Counted from the first letter of the stretch, positions 7,365 to 14,910 are shown. The stretch: 21,339 bases of DNA from a virus (IMGVR_UViG_3300020204_000447:1-21339), one strand, 5' to 3'. Made by a program: numbers and translations. Notes: generated by a model from the letters alone, not told the origin.

Positions 7365-9193
7365 TGCATCTGCTCTTTACGAGAGCCTTTGTAGTGAATG
7401 ATCTTTGGATCACGGCCTTCTAAGTACTCAGGTAAACATGCATACCGAGTTTCCAGTAGGGTTCCGAAGTCATTCATCTTCGCCCATATCTTCATGGCTT
7501 CCTGATCGCCGTACCATTTGCGGTACTTGGGATCGATGTGATCCATGATCGAGAGCAGTTCCGACCAGACCGTGTAGTCCTGAGTCACCGTCGCACAGGC
7601 AAGATACGGAAACACCTCAGCCATGGTCTTGCCTTCGTACTCTTTGAAACTAAGCCCTCTGATTTCTGTGTTGAATAAATGATCACGGCTAAAAGATCGT
7701 TCGCAAAAAAGCGCACGTTCTTTCCCAAGCAATTCATCTGGAAAAATCTCTGAACAGACAATCATGTCATCATCCAGATAGATTGCCGGGTAATTGAGTT
7801 TCAGTTCAGCGTAAATCCTGAGGCGATATTCCATGATTTTTGACGGGTCGAGGTCCAACTCAAACCGCTCAGTGCCATCGATAAGCGGTGTCTTTGAATC
7901 CGTACACATGATGATTCTTGCATCAGGATTCGTCTCTCGAATCGACTCTACAAAGTTTGTAGCGCCTAAGATCCGATCCCCATTTGATATCGTCATGAAA
8001 ACAAACGTAGGCTGACAGCCTTTCTTCAAGTTTCTTCTAAGGTCCATCTCAATGTCAGCAACTTGCGCGTCCCACGCGGCTGTTGCATAGGATTTTCGAT
8101 ACGTCTTAACGCATGGGTACCAAAGGTTTCTGTTTCCTTGGGTGTTGTTCCAGTACCAGAGTTTGTTGCTGTCGAGCAGGAAGGTTGGTGTTCCAACGGA
8201 TCCTGCGATGTGACCAGTGACGTTGCTGACGCTGACGACAAAGTCACACGCCGTGACGAGTGCGGCGAGTCCGTCGAGGTCTGTTGTATTGTCGATCTCT
8301 GGAACGATTTCAATTTTGATGCCATGTTCTTTCTCAAGATTGTAGATGTCGTGGTAATGATCGCCGTACTGTAGAGTTACGAATCTTGTGTTAGGGATTC
8401 TGAATATCGGCAGTAAATTTTTAAGTTCGATGGACTTGTGGTTACCGATTCTTGGCGCACCAGAGACCCATGAGATTCCAATCAGTTTTTCAGTTGCACC
8501 AAGATTCAGACTTGCTCTCAGTTCTGCCACACGATTCTCATCAGCAATCAAGAACGCATCCCTTCGATAGATCTTGATATCTGATTTTTGTTTGATGAAC
8601 TCAATGATCAAGTTACCCATCGGGATCTGAGCGTCGATATCGCTGACCCGCGCATTCTGTGGAATGAAGTCTATGCTTGGCATGGATCGTTTAAACAAAG
8701 GGATCAGCCTCGCATCCACCATCACTGTTAGTGTTGGGGTCTGCTTCTTCACCTCAGGAAGCAATGAGCAGTAGAGAATCTGATCACCGACCCCTTGTTC
8801 CGACCAGACCAGTACGTCCTTGAAGCCGCTGTCCTTGACCCACTGCGGCTTCTTGGTTTTGAGTCGAGGACTATCAAATTTTTTGGATCTCCACCTATAG
8901 TCGAAGGTCTTCTTACTTTCCAAGAAATTTCCCTGCTGCAAATTCATCAACGCCATCGTCCACTTGATGTCGTTGTTCTCAGGGTCCATGTGTTCAGCCT
9001 TGATGAAATCCTCAGTGGCTTTTTTCCACCGTCTCATCTCCCAGTGCGCCCGACCTCTTTGTACCAAAGCCTGAATCATGGGCTGATGCAGTTCCAAAAT
9101 GGGATCGAACTTCAGGACCGCTTCATCGAACTTGTCCTCATTTGCAAGGTTGACTCCAGACTGAAGCAGTTTGAGGAATTCGTCTTTCACCAA
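7361..9193 (-). CDS. TPR protein with two glycosyltransferase domains (GT-B-like plus GT-A-like)
   Basis: A 610-aa three-part protein. Residues about 1-110 are TPR-type repeats (ALVQRGRAHWEMRRWKKA is one). Residues about 125-385 resemble the heptosyltransferase/GT41-like GT-B fold found after TPRs, with EQGVGDQILY near 132-141 and a VSVSNVTGHIAGSVGTP motif near 320. Residues about 393-610 look like a separate GT-A domain with a DDD metal motif at 474-476 (YLDDDMIV) and HYKG near the end. Fusion of two transferase folds suggests sequential addition of two sugars, or one degenerate domain. There is no ATG: TTG 9193 or GTG 9190 begin the frame, with AGGGA just upstream and an in-frame TAG nine bases before the TTG. 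Confidence 0.8.
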   Translation of the reverse strand: MVKDEFLKLLQSGVNLANEDKFDEAVLKFDPILELHQPMIQALVQRGRAHWEMRRWKKATEDFIKAEHMDPENNDIKWTMALMNLQQGNFLESKKTFDYRWRSKKFDSPRLKTKKPQWVKDSGFKDVLVWSEQGVGDQILYCSLLPEVKKQTPTLTVMVDARLIPLFKRSMPSIDFIPQNARVSDIDAQIPMGNLIIEFIKQKSDIKIYRRDAFLIADENRVAELRASLNLGATEKLIGISWVSGAPRIGNHKSIELKNLLPIFRIPNTRFVTLQYGDHYHDIYNLEKEHGIKIEIVPEIDNTTDLDGLAALVTACDFVVSVSNVTGHIAGSVGTPTFLLDSNKLWYWNNTQGNRNLWYPCVKTYRKSYATAAWDAQVADIEMDLRRNLKKGCQPTFVFMTISNGDRILGATNFVESIRETNPDARIIMCTDSKTPLIDGTERFELDLDPSKIMEYRLRIYAELKLNYPAIYLDDDMIVCSEIFPDELLGKERALFCERSFSRDHLFNTEIRGLSFKEYEGKTMAEVFPYLACATVTQDYTVWSELLSIMDHIDPKYRKWYGDQEAMKIWAKMNDFGTLLETRYACLPEYLEGRDPKIIHYKGSRKEQMQ

Positions 9194-9237
9194 TAGTCCC
9201 TATGTCCGCGAGAACAACGCCAGTTAGGCGAAGAAAT

Positions 9238-9283
9238 TCTCCTTCGTTCATAGCGATTCTTCAGTCGCCGCAAACGAAGGAGA
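9238..9283. repeat. Perfect 11-bp inverted repeat between HTH gene and TPR-glycosyltransferase gene
   Basis: Arms 9238-9248 and 9273-9283 are perfect complements around a 24-base loop. On the transcribed (minus) strand the 3' arm contains AAGGAG and there is no T-run after it, so this is not a standard terminator. The hairpin lies 45 bases ahead of the weak TTG/GTG start and may control it; a protein-binding site is the alternative. Confidence 0.6.
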
Positions 9284-9299
9284 GACCTGATCCAACGGA

Positions 9300-9569
9300 T
9301 CATGCAGCGTTACGATGTTTGTTGAGGATAGACCACAACTGATCCAGCACTGCACGATCATCTCTACGTTTAATCGTGTACTTCTTGGCATTGATTCCAA
9401 GTTTTCTGGCAAGACTAGATTGTGTATCCGTCAGCGCACCATGGTTTCGAGCAACGATGTAAACCAATTGTGGGGACACCTTGAGTTTCTTGGCGATGTC
9501 TTTTTGCAGGAAACCCTTGTCGAGTAAGGCTCGGATCTTTTCGGATTTGTTTTGCTTTTTGCGAGACAT
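9300..9569 (-). CDS. Small helix-turn-helix DNA-binding protein
   Basis: An 89-aa basic protein. Residues about 8-40 form a clear HTH of the sigma-70 region 4/resolvase-like type (IRALLDKGFLQKDIAKKLKV then SPQLVYIVARN). The C-terminal half is basic (KKYTIKRRDD). The ATG has AAGGAAG about seven bases upstream. It lies between the annealing-protein genes and the glycosylation block, where it could regulate the operon or act as a DNA-binding accessory. The specific target cannot be read from the sequence. Confidence 0.75.
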   Translation of the reverse strand: MSRKKQNKSEKIRALLDKGFLQKDIAKKLKVSPQLVYIVARNHGALTDTQSSLARKLGINAKKYTIKRRDDRAVLDQLWSILNKHRNAA

Positions 9570-9581
9570 TTTTATCTTCCT

Positions 9582-9854
9582 TTAGAATGGGACTTCGATG
9601 TTGGTAGGTTCTTCGTAAACTCGGACGACAAGGGTTTTGTAAGGTTTGCCTGCAAGAGAGGTGTTGTGCCAAACGGCGAGAGACAACTTTGCCTCTTTAC
9701 CGCTTTTGATGCGCTCGACAAGTTCCTTGACTAGATCCTTGCTCAAAACCATGGACCCAGACTCATCGGGTTGAGACTTGGTTTGTTTGTTGCCGGTTGA
9801 AAAAAGGTTACCAGTGTTGTCTTTAGCCTTGTAAGGCTTCGAATATTCAGCCAT
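9582..9854 (-). CDS. Conserved-type small phage protein next to the annealing gene, unknown function
   Basis: A 90-aa product. The first 35 residues are polar and probably disordered; residues about 36-90 alternate a helix (KDLVKELVERIKSGKEAKL) with two strands (LSLAVWHNTSL and KTLVVRVYEE). The ATG overlaps the last codons of the annealing protein gene by eight bases, with GGAGG eight bases before it. The position suggests an accessory recombination or single-strand-binding role, but that is inference from location only. Confidence 0.7.
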   Translation of the reverse strand: MAEYSKPYKAKDNTGNLFSTGNKQTKSQPDESGSMVLSKDLVKELVERIKSGKEAKLSLAVWHNTSLAGKPYKTLVVRVYEEPTNIEVPF

Positions 9855-10575
9855 TGCTGTTGCCTCCCACCTTTGCTTTCAGTTGAGTAAAACCCTGCTT
9901 CAAAATGTCGTACTGCTTCGGGTAATTGCTGTCCAAGATGTCGATGAGTTTCTTGTTCTCTTTCCAAAATCCAATAAGTCCTGCCTCATCCGCACAGAAC
10001 TTGTTCGCGAACTCCAACAGTTTCCCGACAACCTCAGCGGCACCCTCTTCGGAAGGGATGTCATTCGGTCCCTGCTTGGTGGGTACAGCCTTCTTTTTCT
10101 TCGGCTCAGGTTCAGACAATGCGTTCAGTTCTTCCTGAGAAATCTGGCTTACCACCTCAGGTTCACCGGGAGGATTGATGTCCTCACCCGCATAAATTCT
10201 ATGACCCAATCCGAACATGGCAAGACACTTGACGAGCGTTCTCATCTTCGTGTCGCTGATCTTTCGCGCATCAGGATTCTTGATGGCGTTGTTCTTGTAG
10301 TCCATGACCGGGAGCCACATGGATCGGTGGCAGTGTCCGATCATGATGTCGCAGTGGATGGTAACCGTACCGTCCTGATGCAACTCAGGCTGAGAGAACG
10401 AGTACTCCGCATGAGGGTAGTGTTCCATGAGGACACCCCATGCCCATGCCCACGATAGATAGGACAATCCGTTCTTCTTTTCAACGTGTCTGGATACGTC
10501 GATCTTAGAAAGGGTTTCCCAGATCTTTGCGTAATCGGCAGCAATAAAGTCTTTGCTGACTTCTGAATCAGTCAT
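9847..10575 (-). CDS. Sak-type (DUF1071/Rad52-like) single-strand annealing protein
   Basis: A 242-aa protein matching the Sak1/DUF1071 group of phage single-strand annealing proteins. Visible marks are SYLSWAWAWGVL near residue 37, a strand block ending LPVMDYKNNAI, then the helix MRTLVKCLAMFGLGHRIYAGED that ends the core. A Glu/Lys-rich linker (PKKKKAVP) leads to a C-terminal tail, which in such proteins often binds SSB. It should anneal complementary strands in cooperation with the exonuclease encoded just upstream, a Red-like pair. The ATG has AGGAG seven bases upstream. Confidence 0.88.
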   Translation of the reverse strand: MTDSEVSKDFIAADYAKIWETLSKIDVSRHVEKKNGLSYLSWAWAWGVLMEHYPHAEYSFSQPELHQDGTVTIHCDIMIGHCHRSMWLPVMDYKNNAIKNPDARKISDTKMRTLVKCLAMFGLGHRIYAGEDINPPGEPEVVSQISQEELNALSEPEPKKKKAVPTKQGPNDIPSEEGAAEVVGKLLEFANKFCADEAGLIGFWKENKKLIDILDSNYPKQYDILKQGFTQLKAKVGGNSNG

Positions 10576-10588
10576 CGATTGTCTCCTG

Positions 10589-10602
10589 TTATAAATTTAT
10601 AA
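10589..10602. repeat. 14-bp perfect AT palindrome upstream of annealing gene
   Basis: TTATAAATTTATAA is its own reverse complement and fills the 5' leader of the annealing gene, between the predicted -10 and the SD site. It could be an operator or a transcript hairpin. Confidence 0.5.
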
Positions 10603-10606
10603 AAGC

Positions 10607-10634
10607 ACTATATCAAAACATCACGGGTTATCAA
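10607..10634 (-). promoter_or_regulatory. Candidate sigma-70 promoter for annealing gene
   Basis: On the minus strand TTGATA (10629-10634) and TATAGT (10607-10612) are 16 bases apart, close to the sigma-70 consensus. The -35 lies inside the end of the exonuclease gene. A transcript would begin just before the AT palindrome and SD site, allowing separate expression of the annealing protein. Confidence 0.45.
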
Positions 10635-11496
10635 TAGTCTCTTGATATTTTTTATACTGCGAACACCATGCGTTTACACGGCACCAGTTAGCCGTACAAC
10701 GGGTGGGTTCTCCACGACGGAACTCTATCTCTTGACCCTCAGCCAGTGCTTCGTATGCATCAGCCTCGTTGTCGTAAAGTTTGATCGCTCTTTTATTTCC
10801 AGTCTTTTTAACTGCCCAGATCGGTGGCTTTTCCCACCGTTCATCCTGCGAACACTCAGGCAGTTCCGCACCCGTCAGTCTCTGGAACTCAGCAGCCTGA
10901 TGCAGTGACACCCGCTCTTGGATGTATCGATCCTGTTCCTCATCACTCCACATAGGGACGTTGATCTCTACGATGGGAGCCTTCGGGTAGTCATCTTTCT
11001 GATCCGAATCTTTTGCTCTCCAGTCACGCAGGATTGCGATAACCTTGAGCGAAGTGACTGGAAGTTTCTTAGCCTTTCTGACGAGAAAGGCATAGCAGTT
11101 CAACTGGTATTCCCATTCCTTCTTGCCAAGAATCACAGACCACACGGAGGTCGTTTTGTAGTCGATGATGGTGATGCCGCCGTCATCGATGCGTTGAACG
11201 TCGATGGCACCACTGATCACCCACCCTTCGACCTCAGCATAGAGACGCTCTTCGGTGACATGCTTATCGTCGCCAGTCTCTTCGAACATTTTGTGTGCGG
11301 CGCTACCCAGAACCGCCCACATCTTTTCACTTACGTCTTCCTCCATGTTCTCCCAGTTCTCCTGACGGAGAATTCGAACACGAGGTGAGTCGATGATTTG
11401 TGTTACGCTGCGATTGCTTTCACCCTTGGTGTATTCACTGCGGGTCAAAGCCCTGACCACTGTGTCAGGCAATCCATATTTGTTGGTAAGTTTCAT
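10621..11496 (-). CDS. PD-(D/E)XK exonuclease, RecB/Cas4-like
   Basis: A 291-aa nuclease of the RecB/Cas4-like PD-(D/E)XK superfamily. Catalytic landmarks are H68 (GSAAHKMFE), D99 (SGAIDV), D112 and K114 (IIDYKTT), and Q131/Y135 (YQLNCY). Three cysteines near the end (C267, C272, C278) match the C-terminal part of the Cas4/AddB iron-sulfur site; the fourth, N-terminal cysteine is not evident, so the cluster may be incomplete. It would degrade one strand at DNA ends to expose DNA for the annealing protein encoded next. The ATG has AGGAG six bases upstream (ACAGGAGA module). Confidence 0.88.
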   Translation of the reverse strand: MKLTNKYGLPDTVVRALTRSEYTKGESNRSVTQIIDSPRVRILRQENWENMEEDVSEKMWAVLGSAAHKMFEETGDDKHVTEERLYAEVEGWVISGAIDVQRIDDGGITIIDYKTTSVWSVILGKKEWEYQLNCYAFLVRKAKKLPVTSLKVIAILRDWRAKDSDQKDDYPKAPIVEINVPMWSDEEQDRYIQERVSLHQAAEFQRLTGAELPECSQDERWEKPPIWAVKKTGNKRAIKLYDNEADAYEALAEGQEIEFRRGEPTRCTANWCRVNAWCSQYKKYQETIDNP

Positions 11497-11508
11497 GTTT
11501 TTCTCCTG

Positions 11509-11536
11509 TCAAACACGCTAAATCAAACACGCCAAA
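11509..11536. repeat. 14-bp tandem repeat, two copies
   Basis: TCAAACACGC-TAAA is followed directly by TCAAACACGC-CAAA, one mismatch in 14. The repeat spans the stop of the small upstream gene and the SD region of the exonuclease gene. It may be a binding site or a slippage duplication. Confidence 0.6.
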
Positions 11537-11762
11537 TGCGAACGCCTTTTTTTTCTTTAGTGCTGCTGAAATCAAAACCTTGGTTGAGTTGTTTGAATCG
11601 ACTGAGTCGAACACGAACTGAATGCAACACTCGTTCAATTTCACTAATGTCACATTCGACCAAAATGCTGTCACCAACCCTCAGATCCTTTAGGGGTAGT
11701 GGACCGACCCTCACCCGCTTTGCAATTCGGGCTGGTAAAGGGATGCCTTTTTCAATTTTCAT
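11523..11762 (-). CDS. Small phage protein, MKIEKGIPLP-type, unknown function
   Basis: A 79-aa basic product opening with MKIEKGIPLP, a start seen in many small phage proteins of unknown role, followed by LKDLRVGDSILVEC and a C-terminal VRIWRV strand. The layout suggests a compact beta-rich fold. AGGAGG lies four bases before the ATG. It is the first gene of the long leftward operon and is divergent from rusA, so its promoter must lie within 11763-11810. Confidence 0.75.
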   Translation of the reverse strand: MKIEKGIPLPARIAKRVRVGPLPLKDLRVGDSILVECDISEIERVLHSVRVRLSRFKQLNQGFDFSSTKEKKGVRIWRV

Positions 11763-11778
11763 GAAACCTCCTACTGTA

Positions 11779-11801
11779 AACTTGTGTTATTTTAACTTGT
11801 G
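11779..11801. promoter_or_regulatory. Paired AACTTGTG repeats in divergent control region
   Basis: AACTTGTG occurs at 11779-11786 and 11794-11801, 15 bases apart, in the 48-base gap between two divergent operons; a third copy is at 11868-11875 inside rusA. Such spacing suits an operator. The gap is AT-rich, as needed for promoters in both directions, but no clean -35/-10 pair was found. Confidence 0.4.
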
Positions 11802-11810
11802 AATTTGAGA

Positions 11811-12233
11811 ATGCAAGTAGAATTTGTGGTGTATGGTGAGCCAGCAAGCAAGTCGAATAGCCGTCAACTTGTGCATTTAAACGGCAAGCCTGCTTTCATC
11901 AAGTCATCAAAGGCTCGTGCTTACGAGCGTGACTTCCAGTTGCAATGCAAGCGACTGGATAAATTGCTAGAGGGTGATCTCGCAGTGCATATCAAGATCT
12001 ACTACGCATCACGTAGACCAGACCTAGATGAGTCTGTGATCCTTGACTGCATGCAAGGATTCGTTTACGAGAACGATAGACAGGTGAAAGAGAAGCACAT
12101 CTATCACGCACTGGATAAAGAGAATCCTCGTGCGGAAATCAGGGTGGAAAAACTATGGCGGCAGAAGAAGCACTGCGGCGATACAACAGGATATGGGATC
12201 GCGTCAAGCGGTTCAATGACATCAAGTACATGA
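11811..12233 (+). CDS. rusA: RusA-like Holliday junction resolvase
   Basis: A 140-aa RusA-family resolvase, which cuts Holliday junctions symmetrically during late recombination and replication. The N-terminal FVVYGEPASKSNSRQLV is the usual first strand and basic turn. The catalytic acidic cluster is clear: D71 and D73 (RRPDLDE), D79 and D89 (YENDRQV), followed by conserved lysines. I take ATG 11811 as start; GTG 11799 would add four residues and neither has a strong SD site. The last 26 codons overlap a second reading frame for a 50-aa protein and are not RusA-like in composition, so the true fold probably ends near residue 115. Confidence 0.88.
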   Translation: MQVEFVVYGEPASKSNSRQLVHLNGKPAFIKSSKARAYERDFQLQCKRLDKLLEGDLAVHIKIYYASRRPDLDESVILDCMQGFVYENDRQVKEKHIYHALDKENPRAEIRVEKLWRQKKHCGDTTGYGIASSGSMTSST

Positions 12234-12307
12234 GCAATCCCAAGCGTCGGAAGTTGTGGGAACGCGCACATGATGCTTGGGTCAACTATCTGGAAGCCAT
12301 GAAATAA
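12155..12307 (+). CDS. 50-aa basic helical protein overlapping the rusA end
   Basis: A short frame starting MAAEEALRRYNRIWDRV, ending HDAWVNYLEAMK. AGGGTGG lies about seven bases before the ATG. Periodic Arg/Lys and Trp/Tyr residues give an amphipathic helix, which argues against a random frame. It overlaps the last 79 bases of rusA and stops three bases before a hairpin. No family recognised; DNA binding is a guess from charge. Confidence 0.65.
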   Translation: MAAEEALRRYNRIWDRVKRFNDIKYMSNPKRRKLWERAHDAWVNYLEAMK

Positions 12308-12309
12308 AA

Positions 12310-12339
12310 AAGCCCCGGCAGGGGGACCAACCGGGGCTT
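12310..12339. terminator. Hairpin terminator after rusA operon
   Basis: A 9-bp perfect stem (AAGCCCCGG, 12310-12318, with CCGGGGCTT, 12331-12339) and a 12-base loop, immediately after the small gene. The T-run is on the minus-strand side (T6), so it is a textbook terminator leftward; rightward it has the stem but no T-tract. Confidence 0.65.
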
Positions 12340-12698
12340 GACCGCTCATGGATTGAAACGGTAGTCTTTGAAGTGCAAGCAACGAAGACGGGCGCGATCC
12401 TATCTGGATCTCCCCGGACAATCAAGTCCGTCCTCGTTCAGCCGTCTCAAGCCGGGTGCAAGTTCCGGTGTCCCATGGTGCGCCTCATCGTCCATGGTGC
12501 GGGTTGAATGTTCTGAGGACGCTAAAGAATCAGGACAGGCGTAAGCGATGACTGGCTCCGTCAGGCATAGGCGCTTCCAATCCCATTCCCGTGGGGTTTA
12601 GGGGGCGCTTTGCTCCAACTTCACCATCAGGCATAGAGACTATTCGCCGTGGTTAAGTGAATAGAATGACTAGAAAACTAGATAAAACAGGAGACACT
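12340..12698. other. Noncoding region with short hairpins and repeats before primase-helicase
   Basis: No convincing gene on either strand. It holds small hairpins (GATCC/GGATC, CGGAC/GTCCG) near 12395-12436, a 10-bp direct repeat CCATGGTGCG at 12473-12482 and 12492-12501, and TCAGGCATAG at 12561-12570 and 12627-12636, each near a GGCGCTT. Location directly before the primase-helicase makes a replication origin or long regulatory leader possible, which is inference. Confidence 0.4.
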
Positions 12699-14384
12699 AT
12701 GAACTTGGAAGAAGTGCTAAGTATCCAGACAGAGTCCACCCGTATCCGGTGTCCTGTCTGTGCAGACTCACGCAGAAAGTCACACGAGAAAACCATGGGA
12801 GTGACAGTGGAACCAGACCGGGTGGTCTATCAGTGTTTTCACTGTGGAACATCCGGTGCAATGCGAAAGAGAACCTTCATGCAACAAGTACAACAGATCA
12901 AGACACCACCAAAGCACGTTGACCCACCGACCGAACATGTCCCTCAGATCGTCACAGAGTTTCTGGTTAAACGAGGTATCGACCCAGAGATTGCCAACCA
13001 GTTTCCGCTGGTCGGTTCAGAGAAGTATTTTGTAGGACTAGGCAAGGCTCCTGCGATTGGGTTCGTTTACGGAGATCCTCGCCAACCTGAAGCCATTAAA
13101 TGGCGTAGCACCAACGAGAAACAGTTTACCCAGACCGGATCAGCCCGGTCCTTCTTCGGTATCAACCAACTGCCTCCAAAACTCTCTGACCTTGTGATCT
13201 GTGAAGGTGAGATGGATGTCCTTGCCTTGGCAGCAGCCGGTATCCCTGCGGTCAGTGTCCCGAACGGCGCACCCGCCAAGGTCACAGACGGCAAGGTCGA
13301 TCCCAAGCAGGACGGGAAGTTCAGTTATGTGTGGGACGCACGGGAACTGATCGATAAGGTTCAGCGCGTGGTGTTCTTCCCCGACAATGACGAACCCGGA
13401 CAGGCGCTCGTCGAGGAACTCGCCCGTCGCATTGGTCGTGCCAAGTGTTGGACGGTGACCTTGCCTGAGAAGGATGCCAACGAGACCCTCCAGAAACATG
13501 GCCCTGAGGCTTTGCGAGAAGCCCTAGGGGCCGCTAAAGCCCTCCCCTTGGAGGGCGTGTACCTCCCCGAAGATTTCAACCCACAGATCATCAACCTCTA
13601 CGAGCAGGGCGTGGTCAAGGGGGCGAGTACAGGAATGCCGTCACTTGACAAGTTGTACACCATCCTTCCGGGTCAGTTGAGCGTGGTCACTGGACTGCCC
13701 GGTAGCGGTAAGTCCGAATTGATTGACCAGATATGCGTCAATATTGCTATGCAAAAGGGGTGGAGATTCGCGGTCGCATCGTTTGAGAACCCGCCCAGCA
13801 TGCACATCGCTAAGTTGGCGGAGAAGGTCATCGGTAAACCGTTCTTCGGTGATAACCGAATGTCCATCAACGAGCGTGATGCCGCCATGCATTTCCTCAA
13901 CCAGCACTTCGTGTTCCTCCAGTCCCACGACGGAGCGCCATCCACAGTCCAGTCCATCATCGACCGAACCAAACAGGCGGTCATGAGAATGGGTGTGCGA
14001 GGACTGATCATTGACCCCTACAACTACCTCCAAATGGACACCGACTCAGAGCATCAGGCGATCAGCAAGATGCTGACTGACATCGTCCTTTTTTGTAAAT
14101 CTCATGACATCCATGCATGGTTCGTCGCCCACCCTGCCAAGCAACTCCCGGACAGCGGGGTACCCAAGGGGCAGCACATCAGTGGGTCGGCTGCTTGGTT
14201 TGCGAAGGCAGACATGGGTGTCACCGTCCATCGCCGGGGTGATCAGACTCAGGTCCATGTGTGGAAGTCACGGTTCAAATGGATCGGGGCAGTCGGTGAG
14301 ATCGAACTGCTCTACGACCTGCCGACAGGACGTTACAGTGACAAGCCTGACCCGACACAAGGTTACGATTGGGGTGCCTTGTGA
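12699..14384 (+). CDS. Bifunctional primase-helicase (T7 gp4 type)
   Basis: A 561-aa replication protein. The N-terminal zinc-binding site uses C18, C21, C46 and C49; a TOPRIM primase core follows with LVICEGEMDVLAL near 165-175 and FFPDNDEPG near 225. The helicase part is RecA/DnaB-like, with Walker A GLPGSGKSE at 332-340, Walker B GLIIDPYNY near 435, and WFVAHPAKQ after it. It should unwind the fork and lay primers for the lagging strand, as T7 gp4 does. ATG 12699 has AGGAG five bases before it; an upstream ATG at 12657 in frame lacks a site. The stop overlaps the next GTG (GTGA). Confidence 0.93.
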   Translation: MNLEEVLSIQTESTRIRCPVCADSRRKSHEKTMGVTVEPDRVVYQCFHCGTSGAMRKRTFMQQVQQIKTPPKHVDPPTEHVPQIVTEFLVKRGIDPEIANQFPLVGSEKYFVGLGKAPAIGFVYGDPRQPEAIKWRSTNEKQFTQTGSARSFFGINQLPPKLSDLVICEGEMDVLALAAAGIPAVSVPNGAPAKVTDGKVDPKQDGKFSYVWDARELIDKVQRVVFFPDNDEPGQALVEELARRIGRAKCWTVTLPEKDANETLQKHGPEALREALGAAKALPLEGVYLPEDFNPQIINLYEQGVVKGASTGMPSLDKLYTILPGQLSVVTGLPGSGKSELIDQICVNIAMQKGWRFAVASFENPPSMHIAKLAEKVIGKPFFGDNRMSINERDAAMHFLNQHFVFLQSHDGAPSTVQSIIDRTKQAVMRMGVRGLIIDPYNYLQMDTDSEHQAISKMLTDIVLFCKSHDIHAWFVAHPAKQLPDSGVPKGQHISGSAAWFAKADMGVTVHRRGDQTQVHVWKSRFKWIGAVGEIELLYDLPTGRYSDKPDPTQGYDWGAL

Positions 14385-14866
14385 GACCCATCATCAAACT
14401 AGAACCGTGGGAATACGAGTGGGCATCTCATGTCGGTGCGCGTCGATTCATAGAGAACTGGTCGAGGGACAATGCCAAGCACTACGACAGCGCGAGGATG
14501 GAAGATGACCGCACCGCACAAGTCGCCGCTTGTGTGTCGGAACTCGCAGTTGCTAAATACGCCAACAGATTCTGGTCTGGTCATGTCTGGTCACTCAAAC
14601 AACACGCTACGCATAAAGGCATGGCAGATGTCGGAGACAATATCGAGGTGAGGAGGCTGCGTACCCGAGAGAGCGCAGCGGTTCGACGGCATCAGGTTGG
14701 AAAGGGGCTTGTGCTGTTTGTGGTCAAGCCAGTGATGCCTGAACTTCGGGAGGTAGAAATTTACGGCTGGATTCAATACGACAGGGCGTGGGAGTTGGGA
14801 ACTCCGACCGACTACGACCCTGACAACACCCGTGAGATCGGTCCTGAGAATCTCAAACTTCTGTGA
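14381..14866 (+). CDS. Phage protein after primase, possible PD-(D/E)XK nuclease
   Basis: A 161-aa product starting at GTG 14381, which overlaps the primase stop (GTGA) with GGGGTG just upstream. It contains VSELAVAKYANRFWSG, then ADVGDNIEVRRLRTR, a spacing of Glu, Asp and E-x-R that resembles a restriction-like nuclease core (E...D...E-V-R), and a strand-rich GLVLFVVKP. The C-terminus ends GWIQYDRAWELG and TDYDPDNT, a common ending of such phage proteins. An endonuclease or DNA-binding role in replication fits its place, but lysine at the third catalytic site appears replaced by arginine. Confidence 0.7.
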   Translation: MRPIIKLEPWEYEWASHVGARRFIENWSRDNAKHYDSARMEDDRTAQVAACVSELAVAKYANRFWSGHVWSLKQHATHKGMADVGDNIEVRRLRTRESAAVRRHQVGKGLVLFVVKPVMPELREVEIYGWIQYDRAWELGTPTDYDPDNTREIGPENLKLL

Positions 14867-14872
14867 GAAAAA

Positions 14873-14898
14873 CCCCGACACCATGACAGGTGCCGGGG
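14873..14898. terminator. Bidirectional terminator between convergent operons
   Basis: A 10-position stem (14873-14882 with 14889-14898) with a 6-base loop. The single A-C mismatch on the plus strand becomes a U-G pair on the minus strand. Followed by T4 rightward and T5 leftward, it can end both the primase operon and the converging small-gene operon. Confidence 0.8.
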
Positions 14899-14910
14899 CT
14901 GTTTTGCTAT

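Noticed and set aside
9238-9283. Intrinsic terminator after the HTH gene.
   Set aside because: The stem is perfect but no T-run follows on the transcribed strand.
9883-10458. 191-codon plus-strand frame opposite the annealing gene.
   Set aside because: Antisense shadow of a recognised protein; Arg/Leu/Val-rich without motifs.
12277-12507. 76-codon plus-strand frame and a 105-codon minus-strand frame (12104-12421) around the terminator.
   Set aside because: Both run through the terminator hairpin, have no SD site and overlap better-supported genes.
12340-12698. Possible tRNA or CRISPR in the noncoding stretch.
   Set aside because: No cloverleaf or T-loop sequence; repeats are only 10 bp, two copies each and irregularly spaced.
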